Part shown: in pieces, positions 37,787 through 47,042 of the stretch
Numbering within the stretch: position 1 is the first letter of the stretch
How the letters are laid out: every line of letters begins with the position of its first letter
DNA from: AP-15 sp963738185
GTDB taxonomy: Bacteria > Pseudomonadota > Alphaproteobacteria > ATCC43930 > CGMCC-115725
Direction: 5' to 3'
Assembly (NCBI GenBank): GCA_963738185.1
Contig: CAVTVA010000003.1
Location: 2,418,001 to 2,482,000, forward strand
Length of the DNA: 64,000 bases
Notes under the pieces: generated by a model
What the model saw: the letters and a program-made list of their open reading frames with translations, nothing else
What the model was told of the DNA's origin: nothing
The model's database searches: none
Made by a program: the position numbers and the translations under genes

Positions 37787-38824
37787 ATGACTGAGACCTT
37801 GCTCCCGACCACCGTTGTCGGCAGCTATCCACAGCCCGACTGGCTGATCGACCGCGAGCGGCTGACCCATTTGCCGCCGGTGCGGGTGCGCGCCAAGGAG
37901 CTGTGGCGAGTGCCGGCGCCATGGCTCGAAGCGGCGCAGGATGATGCGACCCGGCTGGCGATCCGCGATATGGAGGAGGCCGGCATCGACATCGTCACCG
38001 ACGGCGAGATCCGCCGCGAGAGCTATTCGAACCGCTTTGCGACAGCGCTCTCCGGGGTCGATCTCGACAACCCGGCCGAAGTGCGCGGCCGGTCGAGCGG
38101 CACCGTCGTGGTGCCGCGCATCACCGGCCCGGTCCGCCGGCTGCGCCCGGTCGAGGTGCATGACGTCGAATTCCTGCGCCGCCACAGCAACCACCCGATC
38201 AAGATCACCCTGCCCGGCCCGTTCACGATGTCGCGCCAGGCCAAGAATGAGTTCTACCGGGACGAGGAAGAGCTGGTCATGGATTACGCCGCCGCGGTCA
38301 ACGCCGAGCTGCGCGACCTGAAAGCGGCCGGCGCCGATGTGATCCAGCTCGACGAGCCGTGGCTGCAGGCGCGGCCCGAGGAAGCGCGGCGGCTGGCCTT
38401 GCCGGCGATCGAGCGGGCGCTCGACGGCATCCCCGGCCCGACCGCGCTGCATCTGTGCTTTGGCTATGCCTATGTCGCGCGCGACAAGCCGAACCGCTAT
38501 TCTTTCCTATCCGAATTGGCCGGCGCGACGGCAACGCAGATCTCGATCGAGGCGGCGCAGCCCAACCTCGATCTCGCCGATCTCGACCATCTCGGCGACA
38601 AGGCTGTGATCTTTGGCGTGATCAGCATGGGCGACCCGCAGCCCGAAACCGCCCAGACCGTCGCCGCCCGAATTCGCGCGGCGCTCCGGCATGTGCCGGC
38701 CGAGCGGCTGATCCCGGCCCCCGATTGCGGCATGAAATACCTGCCGCGCGACATCGCCTTCGCCAAGCTCAAAGCCCTGGCCGAAGGCGCCCGCATCGTC
38801 CGCCGCGAGCTGACCGGCGGCTAG
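37787..38824 (+). CDS. Cobalamin-independent methionine synthase II family protein (MetE C-terminal-like)
   Basis: 345 residues corresponding to the catalytic half of MetE, without the N-terminal half. The zinc ligands are all present: His and Cys in LHLCFGY, Glu in SIEAAQP, Cys in APDCGMKYL. VVGSYPQPDWL, DGEIRRESYSNRF and IQLDEPWLQ are typical. Short MetE-like proteins may use methyl donors other than methyl-tetrahydrofolate or act in catabolism. The gene has its own promoter region (~125 bp from the GYD gene). Confidence 0.87.
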   Translation: MTETLLPTTVVGSYPQPDWLIDRERLTHLPPVRVRAKELWRVPAPWLEAAQDDATRLAIRDMEEAGIDIVTDGEIRRESYSNRFATALSGVDLDNPAEVRGRSSGTVVVPRITGPVRRLRPVEVHDVEFLRRHSNHPIKITLPGPFTMSRQAKNEFYRDEEELVMDYAAAVNAELRDLKAAGADVIQLDEPWLQARPEEARRLALPAIERALDGIPGPTALHLCFGYAYVARDKPNRYSFLSELAGATATQISIEAAQPNLDLADLDHLGDKAVIFGVISMGDPQPETAQTVAARIRAALRHVPAERLIPAPDCGMKYLPRDIAFAKLKALAEGARIVRRELTGG

Positions 38825-38915
38825 CGCTTGAGTGGACGTAAGGAAAATCCTTACATTGTGGCAGCAAGGACGAGTTGTTTTAGACCATTTGCGCCGCGCC
38901 GGGATGTGCTGAGCC

Positions 38916-39740
38916 TCACCAGCCGCCGTCAATGCCGATCGCCTGGCCGGTGATAAAGGCGGCTTGGTCGGAGGCGAGGAAGGCGATCATCGCGGCGACC
39001 TCATCGGGGGTGCCGAAGCGGCCGACCGGGATCGCCTTCGCGCGCTCGGCAAAGCCGATTTCGAGGTCGTCGCCATATTCGCGCCGGTTGGTGCTGATCG
39101 CCCGCGAAGTGCGGATCGGGCCGGGGCAGACGGCGTTGACGGTGATCCCGACCGGTGCGAGGTCGAAGGCGAGCGATTTGGTGAAGCCGACGATCGCGGC
39201 CTTGGAGGCGGCGTAGGTGGCGCGGTTGCGGCCGGGCCGGAACGCGGCCTTTGACGACACGCTGACGATGCGGCCCCAGCCGGCCTTGCGCATCGCCGGG
39301 ACAGCGGCGCGCGACATCAGAAAGCAGCCGCGGGCGTTGACGCCGAGCGTGCGGTCCCAGGCCTCGACCGGCACATCCTCGATCTCGTTGCGGTCGGCGC
39401 CCTGCGGCGCCCCGGCATTGTTGACCAGGATGTCGAGCCGGCCATAGCGGCTCAGCACCTCCTCGACCATGCGCCCGGCATCGGCCTCGGCGCTGACATC
39501 GCCCAAGGTCGAGGATGCAGTCGCCCCGCCGCGCGCAAGCTCTTCGACCAGGCTGTCGACGCCGCCCCAGGAGGCATCGGTGTCGCCCTGGACATTGTGC
39601 TCGTTGGCGACCCCGGCCGCGACGATGTCGGAAACCACCACCGTCACCCCGGCGGCAGCCAGGGCGCGCGCCGTCGAGTTGCCGATACCGACCGGCTTGC
39701 CGCACCCCGTGATCAGCGCCACCCGAGCAGAACCCGGCAT
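38916..39740 (-). CDS. SDR family NAD(P)-dependent oxidoreductase
   Basis: 274 residues from ATG 39740 (GGAGGG upstream). Rossmann start VALITGCGKPVGIGNSTARALAAAG, DILVNNAGAP, catalytic Ser in VSVSSKAAF, YAASK with Tyr and Lys, and PGPIRT. An unusual long insert lies after the second strand (NEHNVQGDTDASWGGV). Probably a beta-ketoacyl or alcohol dehydrogenase; substrate unknown. Confidence 0.88.
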   Translation of the reverse strand: MPGSARVALITGCGKPVGIGNSTARALAAAGVTVVVSDIVAAGVANEHNVQGDTDASWGGVDSLVEELARGGATASSTLGDVSAEADAGRMVEEVLSRYGRLDILVNNAGAPQGADRNEIEDVPVEAWDRTLGVNARGCFLMSRAAVPAMRKAGWGRIVSVSSKAAFRPGRNRATYAASKAAIVGFTKSLAFDLAPVGITVNAVCPGPIRTSRAISTNRREYGDDLEIGFAERAKAIPVGRFGTPDEVAAMIAFLASDQAAFITGQAIGIDGGW

Positions 39741-40129
39741 CCGACCCTCCATTTCACTCGCCGCCCTCTCGTCGTTGGAACCCAAATGGACGCTGCTGGC
39801 GGTGGACGGCTGGTTTGAGATTGCTTCGTCGCTGCGTTCCTCGCAATGACAATGCCTTCAAGATGTCATGTCTGGACGGCCCAGGTTAGGCAAGGGGATT
39901 TGACGGCGCTCGGTGTGGGTTTGGAGCAGGCTGGTATCCGCCCTGTTTGCTGCGGTCGGCCGACCGCTGGCCGCGATGGATGCGCGGATCTGGCGCCCAG
40001 CATGGGCGGCGCGCTCAGATGCAATCCAGCGGAAATGCGCCCAATACTTGAGTGCCGGCAACGCTTGCCGGGGCTCGCCGGCATGCCCGGTGCGGGTCCG
40101 GGCATGCTCGGCAAATTTCGGCTCGCGAC
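39741..40129. other. Non-coding stretch of 389 bases with a dispersed-type repeat
   Basis: Upstream of the SDR gene and downstream of the amidohydrolase. Apart from the repeat-like motif at 39817-39850, nothing is recognised. Open frames lack ribosome sites. Confidence 0.35.
39817..39850. repeat. REP-like dispersed repeat (single copy in window)
   Basis: The stretch reads GAGATTGCTTCGTCGCTGCG followed by TTCCTCGCAATGAC, with imperfect dyad symmetry (ATTGC...GCAAT). On the other strand it gives TCATTGCGAGGAACGCAGCG and then GAAGCAATC, the form of a short palindromic repeat that I recall as dispersed in many alphaproteobacterial genomes. Only one copy was found here, so the call rests on the remembered motif. 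Confidence 0.45.
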
Positions 40130-41890
40130 TTACGCGTGCGCACCCTGGTAGAGCGGGCCGCGGACGATTTGGCCGGGCAAGGCGTCGGTCAGTTCGCCCT
40201 TGTCCAGCAGGACAGTGCCGTTGACCACGACATAGTCGACGCCGACCGCCTCGCGCTTTACCTGCACCCCGCCCGCCGGCAATGTCGCGACCGGCTCGCG
40301 CGGTTTGGGTGCGATCGTGTCGGGATCGAAGATCGTGATGTCGGCGACCTTGCCGGCGGCGATGAAGCCGCGATCGGTAATGTCGTGCATCAGCGCGGTC
40401 TTGCCGGTCAAGCGATAGACTGCCTCTTCGAGCGTCATCACCTGCTCTTCGCGCACCCAATGACTCAGCAGATTCGTGCTGGTCTCGTGCCGGTCGGCGG
40501 TGTGCGGCCGGCCGCCGCCGTCGCTGGTGCCGATCACGGTGAACTGGGACCCGAGGATGTGCTTCTGCGTCTTCGGATCATGGTTGCGGTCGATCGCCTG
40601 GAAGCAGGTCTGCAAATCCTCATCGAGCGACAGATCGAGAAAGGCGTCCATGATGCCCTTGTTCTGTTCCTTAGCGATCTGCTCGACGCTCTTGCCCTCG
40701 AGATGCCGGTTCTGCCCCTTTGTCGTCATGAACACCTCGACGAGGTCCCAGCGCCGGTTGAACAGGCCGCGGGCGCGGCCGCGCCGATCGGTCATGCCGC
40801 CTTGCTGCTCAACCGTGCCCTCGACCGCCTCGGCCGACATCGCCTTGCGCAGTTCGGGGTCGCGGAATGCGCGCATGCGCTCCTCATAGGGCAGGGCCAT
40901 AACCTTGTCCCAGGTCGGCATGCCGCGGAAGATGCCTTCGGGATGGGTGATGTCCTCGTCCTGCGGGACGTTGAGACCGCGCTGCAGATCGAAGATCGCG
41001 CCGGCGACGGTCGACAGGCACGAGCCGTAGCAGCGGGCACCGCTCTTGAACCCGTCCTCGAGCCATTTCAGGTGCTCGACCCATTCATCGGGGTTGCCGA
41101 TCGGATCCGACATCAAGTTGTAGATCGAGGGCCGCCCGGTCCGCGCCGCGAGTTCGCGGGCGACCTGCCGGGTCTGCTTGGTGCCGCCGGGGGCGCCGCC
41201 GGCGACCTGGAACACACCGGTGCCGAGTTCGCCGAGCACGCTCGCCAGCGCCCAGCGCTCCTCGTCGTCGCCAACCCCGGCCGGGTCGCCGCGATCCTTC
41301 GGCGCGGTCGAGAAGCCGAGTGCCCCGTCATGCATCGCCTCGCGGATCAGCCGCTGCATCGCCGCCATTTCCTCGGGATTCGCTTGGCGCTCGGAGGCCG
41401 CCTCGCCCATCACATAGCGGCGGACGCCCGAATGGCCGACCAAGGTGCCGACGTTGATGCCGCGCTTCTTGCCGAGCGCATTCAGATAGTCGCCGACCAA
41501 TTCCCAGGTCACGTCGACCCCGGCCTTCAGCACCGGCAGCGGAATCTGCTCGGCGTCGGAGAAGAATTCGAGATACCACTCGGCGTCGCCGGGCCGCACC
41601 GGGGCGATGACCTGCCCGCACTGGCCGACGATGACAGTGGTGTTGCCGTTGTGCACCCACGAGCCGCAATAGGGGTCCCAGACCGCCTGCGGGTCGAAAT
41701 GGGTATGATGGTCGATGAACCCCGGCGCCACGACGCGCCCCGCCGCGTCGATGGTGCGCTTGGCGGCGGCGCCGGCATATTTGCCGACCCCGACGATCTT
41801 GCCGTCCTGCACCGCCACATCGGCGGCAAACGCCGGCTCGCCCGAGCCGTCCACGACGCGCCCGTTTTTGATCAAAAGATCATACGCCAT
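40130..41890 (-). CDS. N-acyl-D-amino acid deacylase type amidohydrolase
   Basis: 586 residues. Composite amidohydrolase fold: N-terminal beta-sandwich (YDLLIKNGRVVDGSGEPAFAADVAVQDGKI), metal motif GFIDHHTHFDPQ, GQCGQVIAPV, GHSGVRRYVMGEAA and DGALGFST, later TIFDPDTIAPKPREPV closing the sandwich. It belongs to the D-aminoacylase/dihydroorotase-like group of ~570-590 residues. The physiological substrate is unknown. No signal peptide. It is divergent from the FKBP gene. Confidence 0.87.
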   Translation of the reverse strand: MAYDLLIKNGRVVDGSGEPAFAADVAVQDGKIVGVGKYAGAAAKRTIDAAGRVVAPGFIDHHTHFDPQAVWDPYCGSWVHNGNTTVIVGQCGQVIAPVRPGDAEWYLEFFSDAEQIPLPVLKAGVDVTWELVGDYLNALGKKRGINVGTLVGHSGVRRYVMGEAASERQANPEEMAAMQRLIREAMHDGALGFSTAPKDRGDPAGVGDDEERWALASVLGELGTGVFQVAGGAPGGTKQTRQVARELAARTGRPSIYNLMSDPIGNPDEWVEHLKWLEDGFKSGARCYGSCLSTVAGAIFDLQRGLNVPQDEDITHPEGIFRGMPTWDKVMALPYEERMRAFRDPELRKAMSAEAVEGTVEQQGGMTDRRGRARGLFNRRWDLVEVFMTTKGQNRHLEGKSVEQIAKEQNKGIMDAFLDLSLDEDLQTCFQAIDRNHDPKTQKHILGSQFTVIGTSDGGGRPHTADRHETSTNLLSHWVREEQVMTLEEAVYRLTGKTALMHDITDRGFIAAGKVADITIFDPDTIAPKPREPVATLPAGGVQVKREAVGVDYVVVNGTVLLDKGELTDALPGQIVRGPLYQGAHA

Positions 41891-42203
41891 GATATTTTCT
41901 CCTCATTGCCCCGCCGCACACGAGCCCGGGGCCATCGCCGCGGGCCCGCTCGGATCGGGGCCTGGTGACCCGCCCGTTCAGCCTTCCTCAGCTGCGCCAG
42001 CAATGCTACGCCTTGACAAAGAATGCAGCAACATCTCCCGGCCAAATAAATTGTTTTACGTCCCTCGCTGGTTATTCACTCCTCTTGCTGATTTATGACG
42101 CGTGTTCATCTACAAGATGAAGCGTCTTCATGTGCTCTGTTCGTCGCCGATCGACATCGCGCGGCGCGCGCTGCTTGCCACCCCTATCGGAGGCTTGGAA
42201 ACC

Positions 42204-42647
42204 ATGATACCGATCCGCCTCGCCGGCGCCGCCGTGGCGCTCGCCATGATCGTCGCCGGTACGCCCTTGGGCCATGCCGTCGCGGCGCAAAGCCAGGTGA
42301 CCCGGATGCCCGATGGACTGAAATATACCGACAACAAGCTCGGCACTGGCGCCACCGCCACTCCTGGCAGCAAGGTTTCGGTTCATTACACCGGCTGGCT
42401 GTATCAAAACGGCGCCAAGGGCGCCAAGTTCGACAGCTCGCGCGACCGCGGCCAACCGTTCCAATTCACCCTCGGGGCGCACCAGGTGATCGCCGGCTGG
42501 GACGAAGGCGTCGCCGGCATGAAGGTCGGCGGCGAGCGCACCCTGATCATCCCGCCCGAGCTCGGCTATGGCGCGCGCGGCGCGGGCGGTGTGATCCCGC
42601 CCAACGCCACCCTGATGTTCGATGTCGAGCTGCTGCAAGTGCAGTAG
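42204..42647 (+). CDS. FKBP-type peptidyl-prolyl cis-trans isomerase, exported
   Basis: 147 residues from ATG 42204 with GGAGG about ten bases upstream and a signal peptide (MIPIRLAGAAVALAMIVAGT...). The single FKBP domain is complete: VSVHYTGWLYQ, FDSSRDRGQPFQFTLG, VIAGWDEGVAGMKVGGERTLIIPPELGYG, GVIPPNATLMFDVELL. It would assist proline isomerisation of exported proteins in the periplasm. Upstream codons to 42102 form an open but non-signal extension. Confidence 0.9.
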   Translation: MIPIRLAGAAVALAMIVAGTPLGHAVAAQSQVTRMPDGLKYTDNKLGTGATATPGSKVSVHYTGWLYQNGAKGAKFDSSRDRGQPFQFTLGAHQVIAGWDEGVAGMKVGGERTLIIPPELGYGARGAGGVIPPNATLMFDVELLQVQ

Positions 42648-42682
42648 CGGCGGCGCCGAGCGGCGCGGCGGCGTTCCGGCCG

Positions 42683-45001
42683 TCACTCGGCCGCGCGCGC
42701 ACCGTAGCGCGACGCGATGCGCCCCGACAGCAAGGGGAACATCGGCCCGAGCTTGACCAGGAAATCAAAGGCCATCAGCAGCGCGGCGATCGCGAACGGC
42801 ACGTCGCCGACAAAACGCAGCCACTGCCACAGCACCGTCGTCTGGTAGAATTCGAGGCTGCGCGCATAGGCGAGGCCGTGCTCGTAGACCGCGTCGAGCT
42901 GCGACCAGCCGATCGGGAAGAAGTTGAGCGCGATCCACAGCACCATCCCCGCGTTGTAGAGCCAGAACGCCGCGAGGCCGAGCTTGTCGCTGAACCGGCG
43001 TTCGGCCGCGGCATAGCGCAGACAGAAATAAATCAGGCCGATCGCGAGCAGCCCGAACGCGCCAAACAGCGAGGTGTGGGCGTGGTTCAAGGTCAGGAAC
43101 GTGCCGTGCTCGTAGTAATTGACCAGCGGCGCGTTCAACGTGCCGCCGCCGAACACGCCGGCGCCGACAAAGTTCCAAAACGCCGAACCGAGAATGTAGG
43201 TATAGGCGAGGCGATAGCGGAACTGGCGCTGGCCATGGATGATGTCGTGGTTCTGCATCGCGTCGAGGATCAGCAAAACCAGCGGCAGGACTTCGATAAA
43301 CGAGAACATGCTGCCCATCGGCACCCACAGGCCGGGGCCGCCTGCCCAGTAGAGGTGATGGCCGGTGCCGATCACCCCGCCGAGAAAGATCAGGATCAAC
43401 TCGAGGTAGACCGAGCGTTCGGCGAGCTGGCGCGGCACCAGCCCAAGTCCCATCAGCAGGTAGGCGCTGATTGCCGCGGCGAAGAATTCGAAGGACTGCT
43501 CGACCCACAGATGAACCACCCACCAGCGCCAGAAATCGGTAATCGTGAAGGAGGGGTTGACGGCGAACGGCGGCACCATGCCAAAGACGTAGAGCACCGC
43601 GACATTGGCGGTGGCCGCCCAGATCAGGTGCTCGAGGCGGATCCGCCCGGTCCAGAATTGGCGGGTCGCCGATCGGAAAGCGTCCCAGCTCGGCCATAAC
43701 CCGCGCAGCACGAGAAGACTCCAGAATGCCAGGCCGAGAAAAAAGCCGATCTGCCAGAACCGTCCGAGCTCGAGGTAGGAGAGCCCCTGATTGCCAAACC
43801 AGAACCACAGGTGGGAAATATAATTCATGATGCCGAGGTAATCGCCGACCAGCGCGCCGACGACGATGATCACGGTGGCCCAGAACAACAGATCGACAAG
43901 CCCGCCCTGGCCACGGGCTTCCCGGCCGCTGATCGCCGGGGCGAGAAACAGCCCGGCGCCGATCCAGGACAGCCCGATCCATACGAGCGGCGTCTGGATG
44001 TGGATGCTGCGCCAGAAGTTAAATGGCAGCACGTTGTCGAAGTGCAGCCCGTAGAAGCTGACCCGGTCCGAGTAGTAATGGCCGAGAATGGCGCCGGCGG
44101 CGATCTGCAGCAACAATATGGCGGCGACGATAACAAAATACTTGCCGATCTTGCGCTGGCTGGTGGTCAACGCGCGGAACTGCACCAGCACAGGGTCCAT
44201 CGTGCCGGCGTCGGCGCCCCGGATATAGCGGTGATAAAAGAACAGCACGAGGCCGAAGCAGAAAAACGTGAAGCAGAAGCTGATCCAGGTCCACTGGAAC
44301 GTGCTCGTCGTCGGCGTGTTGCCGACGAGCGGCTCGTAAGGCCAGTTCTGCGTCCAGGAGATTTCGGAGCCCGGGCGGTGCGCGACCGTGGTCAGCGCCG
44401 AATAAAGGATGAAATCGGCGGTCTTGGCGGCATCGGACTGGTCGAGGCTGTAGGCTTGCGTCCAGCCCCTGATGAAATCGCTGTGCAGCAGCTGCTGCGC
44501 GATCTCGGTCTTCAGGCTCGCGACGGCGGCGGCGAGGGCGGCGGGGAGATCAGCCTCGCGGGCGCTCAGATCGACACCCTTTAGCTCCCGTTGCATTGCC
44601 GCCTGCGCCGCCACCCGATCATCCGCACCGAGCGCCGCAAACGCTTTGCCAAACCGCGCTCGGGCGATGTTGCCCTCGGTCAACTGGCCGAGGCGGACCA
44701 GATACTTGGCGGTATAATCCTCGCCGAAATACGAGCCCATGCCGTAAATGCTGCCGTAATCCATCAGATCGGCGCGCTGGAACGCAGCCTTGCCGTCCGC
44801 GACATCATGCGCGGTCATCAGCACCGAACCGTCGGGGGCAACAAAGCGATCCGGTTGCGGCGGGGCCCGGCGATAGGTCACATCGGTCGCCCAGGCAAAG
44901 AGCCCGAAGCTGCCGATCGCGATCGCCAGCAAGACCCATTTCAAGACATTGCCGACCCGGTCCTCAGGGAACCGTCCGGTCGCCGTCGCGGTCACATCCA
45001 T
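42683..45001 (-). CDS. norB: Nitric oxide reductase, quinol-type large subunit (qNor)
   Basis: 772 residues with the qNor plan: an N-terminal cytochrome c-like periplasmic region without a heme c motif (no CXXCH seen), then ~12-14 membrane helices. Heme and FeB ligands are visible as RSIHIQ, VVHLWVE (His plus Glu), GTGHHLYW (two His) and NHAHTSLFG (two His), and the helix Glu FSFIEVLPL is kept. It reduces NO to N2O with electrons from quinol. The active-site helix reads WVEQSFEFF, where typical qNor reads WVEGFFEVF. AAGGAGCG lies upstream of the start. No norC, norD or nsrR is nearby, so a detoxification role is likely. Confidence 0.87.
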   Translation of the reverse strand: MDVTATATGRFPEDRVGNVLKWVLLAIAIGSFGLFAWATDVTYRRAPPQPDRFVAPDGSVLMTAHDVADGKAAFQRADLMDYGSIYGMGSYFGEDYTAKYLVRLGQLTEGNIARARFGKAFAALGADDRVAAQAAMQRELKGVDLSAREADLPAALAAAVASLKTEIAQQLLHSDFIRGWTQAYSLDQSDAAKTADFILYSALTTVAHRPGSEISWTQNWPYEPLVGNTPTTSTFQWTWISFCFTFFCFGLVLFFYHRYIRGADAGTMDPVLVQFRALTTSQRKIGKYFVIVAAILLLQIAAGAILGHYYSDRVSFYGLHFDNVLPFNFWRSIHIQTPLVWIGLSWIGAGLFLAPAISGREARGQGGLVDLLFWATVIIVVGALVGDYLGIMNYISHLWFWFGNQGLSYLELGRFWQIGFFLGLAFWSLLVLRGLWPSWDAFRSATRQFWTGRIRLEHLIWAATANVAVLYVFGMVPPFAVNPSFTITDFWRWWVVHLWVEQSFEFFAAAISAYLLMGLGLVPRQLAERSVYLELILIFLGGVIGTGHHLYWAGGPGLWVPMGSMFSFIEVLPLVLLILDAMQNHDIIHGQRQFRYRLAYTYILGSAFWNFVGAGVFGGGTLNAPLVNYYEHGTFLTLNHAHTSLFGAFGLLAIGLIYFCLRYAAAERRFSDKLGLAAFWLYNAGMVLWIALNFFPIGWSQLDAVYEHGLAYARSLEFYQTTVLWQWLRFVGDVPFAIAALLMAFDFLVKLGPMFPLLSGRIASRYGARAAE

Positions 45002-45048
45002 CGACGCTCGCTCCTTAGGCTTACGAGATAGCGATTGCCGGGGGCCGT

Positions 45049-45793
45049 TTAGAGCAGGCTGCCGCCGTCGACGGGGATGATCACGCCGTTGACAAAGCTC
45101 ATTGTCGTCGCGAGCCCGAGGATCACCGCCGCCACCTCCTCAGGCTCGGCGATCCGCTTTAGCGGGTTGCTCGCGATCCGCTGGGCGCGCTGCTGCGGGG
45201 TCCACATCAGGGTCATCGGCGTCTCCATCAGGCTGGGTGCGACGGCAACGACCCGGATCTCGGGCGCCAATGCCCGCGCCAGCGACATCGTCATCACGTG
45301 CAGCCCGGCCTTGGCGGCGGCATAGGCGATGTTGCTGCCGCCGCCGCGCACGCCCGACACCGAGCCGACATTGACGATGAGGCCATGCCCGCTGGCCTTG
45401 AGCAATGGCTGGCAGGCGCGCACCGTCGCGAATGGGCCGCGCAGATTGACCGCCAGCACGAAATCGAAGAATTCGTCGTCGAGGGCGGCGAGATCGGCAT
45501 GCGGGATCACCCGCGTGCTGCCGGCATTGTTAACGAGGATGTCGAGCCGGCCCTCGGTCGCGCCGATCGCGGCGGCGAGGCTCTCGATGGCGCGGCGTAT
45601 CCTGCGCCGGCGTGCGGCTCGCCCGGTGGCCGGCGCCGGGCAGGCTGGCGATCAGCCGCTCGGCCGCCGCGGCGTCGCTGCCGAAGGTGACGACGACCCG
45701 CGCCCCCGCTTGCGCGAACAGGCGTGCGGTCGCCGCACCGAGCCCCTTGCTGCCGCCGGTCACCAGCGCCACCCGCCCGTCGAGCATGCCCAT
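45049..45793 (-). pseudogene. SDR family oxidoreductase, one frameshift
   Basis: The conceptual protein is ~247 residues. The N-terminus (RVALVTGGSKGLGAATARLFAQAGARVVVTFG) is in one frame up to ~45600. From the expected AIESLAAAIGATEGRLDILVNNAGSTRV onward the frame moves, and the remainder (VNVGSVSGVRG, YAAAKAG with the catalytic Tyr/Lys, PVDGGSLL) is intact. The shift is at 45591-45599 and is cured by removing one base. No other damage is seen, so sequence error is likely. It lies 47 bp beyond the qNor start, on the same strand. Confidence 0.82.
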
Positions 45794-45826
45794 GATCGGT
45801 GATCCCCCGCGGGCCGCTGGACCCGC

Positions 45827-46885
45827 CTATTCGGCCGCCGTCTGCAGCGGCGCGCCGAGGGTCTTCATGAACTCGATCAGATAGGGCTTCCACAGCTCGG
45901 CGTAGAAATGGCTGAAGTGCCCGTGAGTGTTCGGGCCGGCCGGGATCAGGACATAGCGGCCGTGGCGGACCCGCTTCATCGCGCGCTCGACAGTGCCGAG
46001 CTCAGGCGGATTGGCGTGATCCTCGGCGTCGTTGATCAGCATCACCTTGGCCGCGATCCGGTCGAGGTCGGGCTCGGGGTTGTAGTCCATGATCGCCTCG
46101 ATCGCCCAGAGCTGGTCGTTGGCGTCGCCCTTGGCGGCCTGGGCGAGGCGCCCCTCGTAGAGCGCGTTGGCAGCGGCGAGGGTCGGCGCCATTTCCTGGA
46201 TGCGGGTCGGGCTTTCGGTGCCGAAATTCCCGGCGGCAGCGTAGATGTAGTGGCGCGGGTTCGTCTCGTAGAAGCCGTTGTTCCAGTCGGGGTCGTGGCG
46301 GATCGCCTCGGCCTGGGCGCGGCGGCCGAGCCAATTGCGGCCGCTGATCTCGACCGGCTGGCACGAGATCGGCACCACCCCGTCCATCAGATCGGGATAC
46401 ATCTCGGCCCACATCCAGGCATGCATGCCGCCCATCGAGCTGCCGATGACAAGGCGCAGATGAGCGACGCCAAGCCCTTCGGTGATCAGCCGATAGCCGC
46501 TCTCGACCATGTCGCGGTAGCGGTAATGCGGAAATTTTCCCTTGAGCCCGTCGGAGGGCTTGCTCGATCCGCCCCGCCCGATCGCGTCCGGCATGATCAT
46601 GAAATATTCCGTTGCGTCGAGCGGCTGGCCGGGCAGAAACAGCTCGTCGGCGAGGCTCGGGCGCAGCCAGTTGGCGCCGGTGCCGGTGTTGCCCTGCAGC
46701 AGCAGCACGCCGTTCGTGATCTTGCCCGCCCCGTTGCGCTTGGCTGTGCCAAGGGTGCGGTAGTGCAGCCTCAGCTCGGGCAAGGCCTCGCCGCTGCGGA
46801 ACGCATAGTTCGCGACGACGAAATCGCCCTCGTGGTAGTTCGGCCACCGGGTTGGCTGGGTCGGCGCGGCGGCATCGGCGGGCAT
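45827..46885 (-). CDS. Alpha/beta hydrolase, MetX (homoserine O-acetyltransferase)-like
   Basis: 352 residues of the MetX-type fold: ELRLHYRTLGTAKRN, QGNTGTGANWL, nucleophile in GSSMGGMHAWMWAEMYP, and later strands with NDAEDHANPPE (Asp) and NTHGHFSHF (His). True MetX carries GGSMGGMQ, so this is one of the related hydrolases with another acyl substrate. It is divergent from the ICL/PEP mutase gene and upstream of the frameshifted SDR on the same strand. Confidence 0.83.
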   Translation of the reverse strand: MPADAAAPTQPTRWPNYHEGDFVVANYAFRSGEALPELRLHYRTLGTAKRNGAGKITNGVLLLQGNTGTGANWLRPSLADELFLPGQPLDATEYFMIMPDAIGRGGSSKPSDGLKGKFPHYRYRDMVESGYRLITEGLGVAHLRLVIGSSMGGMHAWMWAEMYPDLMDGVVPISCQPVEISGRNWLGRRAQAEAIRHDPDWNNGFYETNPRHYIYAAAGNFGTESPTRIQEMAPTLAAANALYEGRLAQAAKGDANDQLWAIEAIMDYNPEPDLDRIAAKVMLINDAEDHANPPELGTVERAMKRVRHGRYVLIPAGPNTHGHFSHFYAELWKPYLIEFMKTLGAPLQTAAE

Positions 46886-47042
46886 TGGCGGATCCTCCTA
46901 TTCGTTGCGCGAGATGATAGAGCGTGCCGGTGCCACGAGAAAGCCGCAGTTCGCACGGGCGGCATGAGCCGACCGCTGGATGGCCGATTTGGCACGGTGC
47001 CTCTGTGCGCGATATGCTGGCGAAATTTTTGAGGCGAGCGTG

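Noticed and set aside
37680..37787. SAM-type riboswitch ahead of the MetE-like gene
   Set aside because: A segment recalls the SAM-II 3' part, but the required stems do not form.
40052..41968. 638-codon open frame antisense to the amidohydrolase
   Set aside because: Same high-GC shadow effect; composition Arg/Asp/Leu-rich without a motif.
42683..45001. Nitric oxide dismutase instead of qNor
   Set aside because: The FeB His and Glu residues and the GHH pair are all conserved, whereas dismutases change them.
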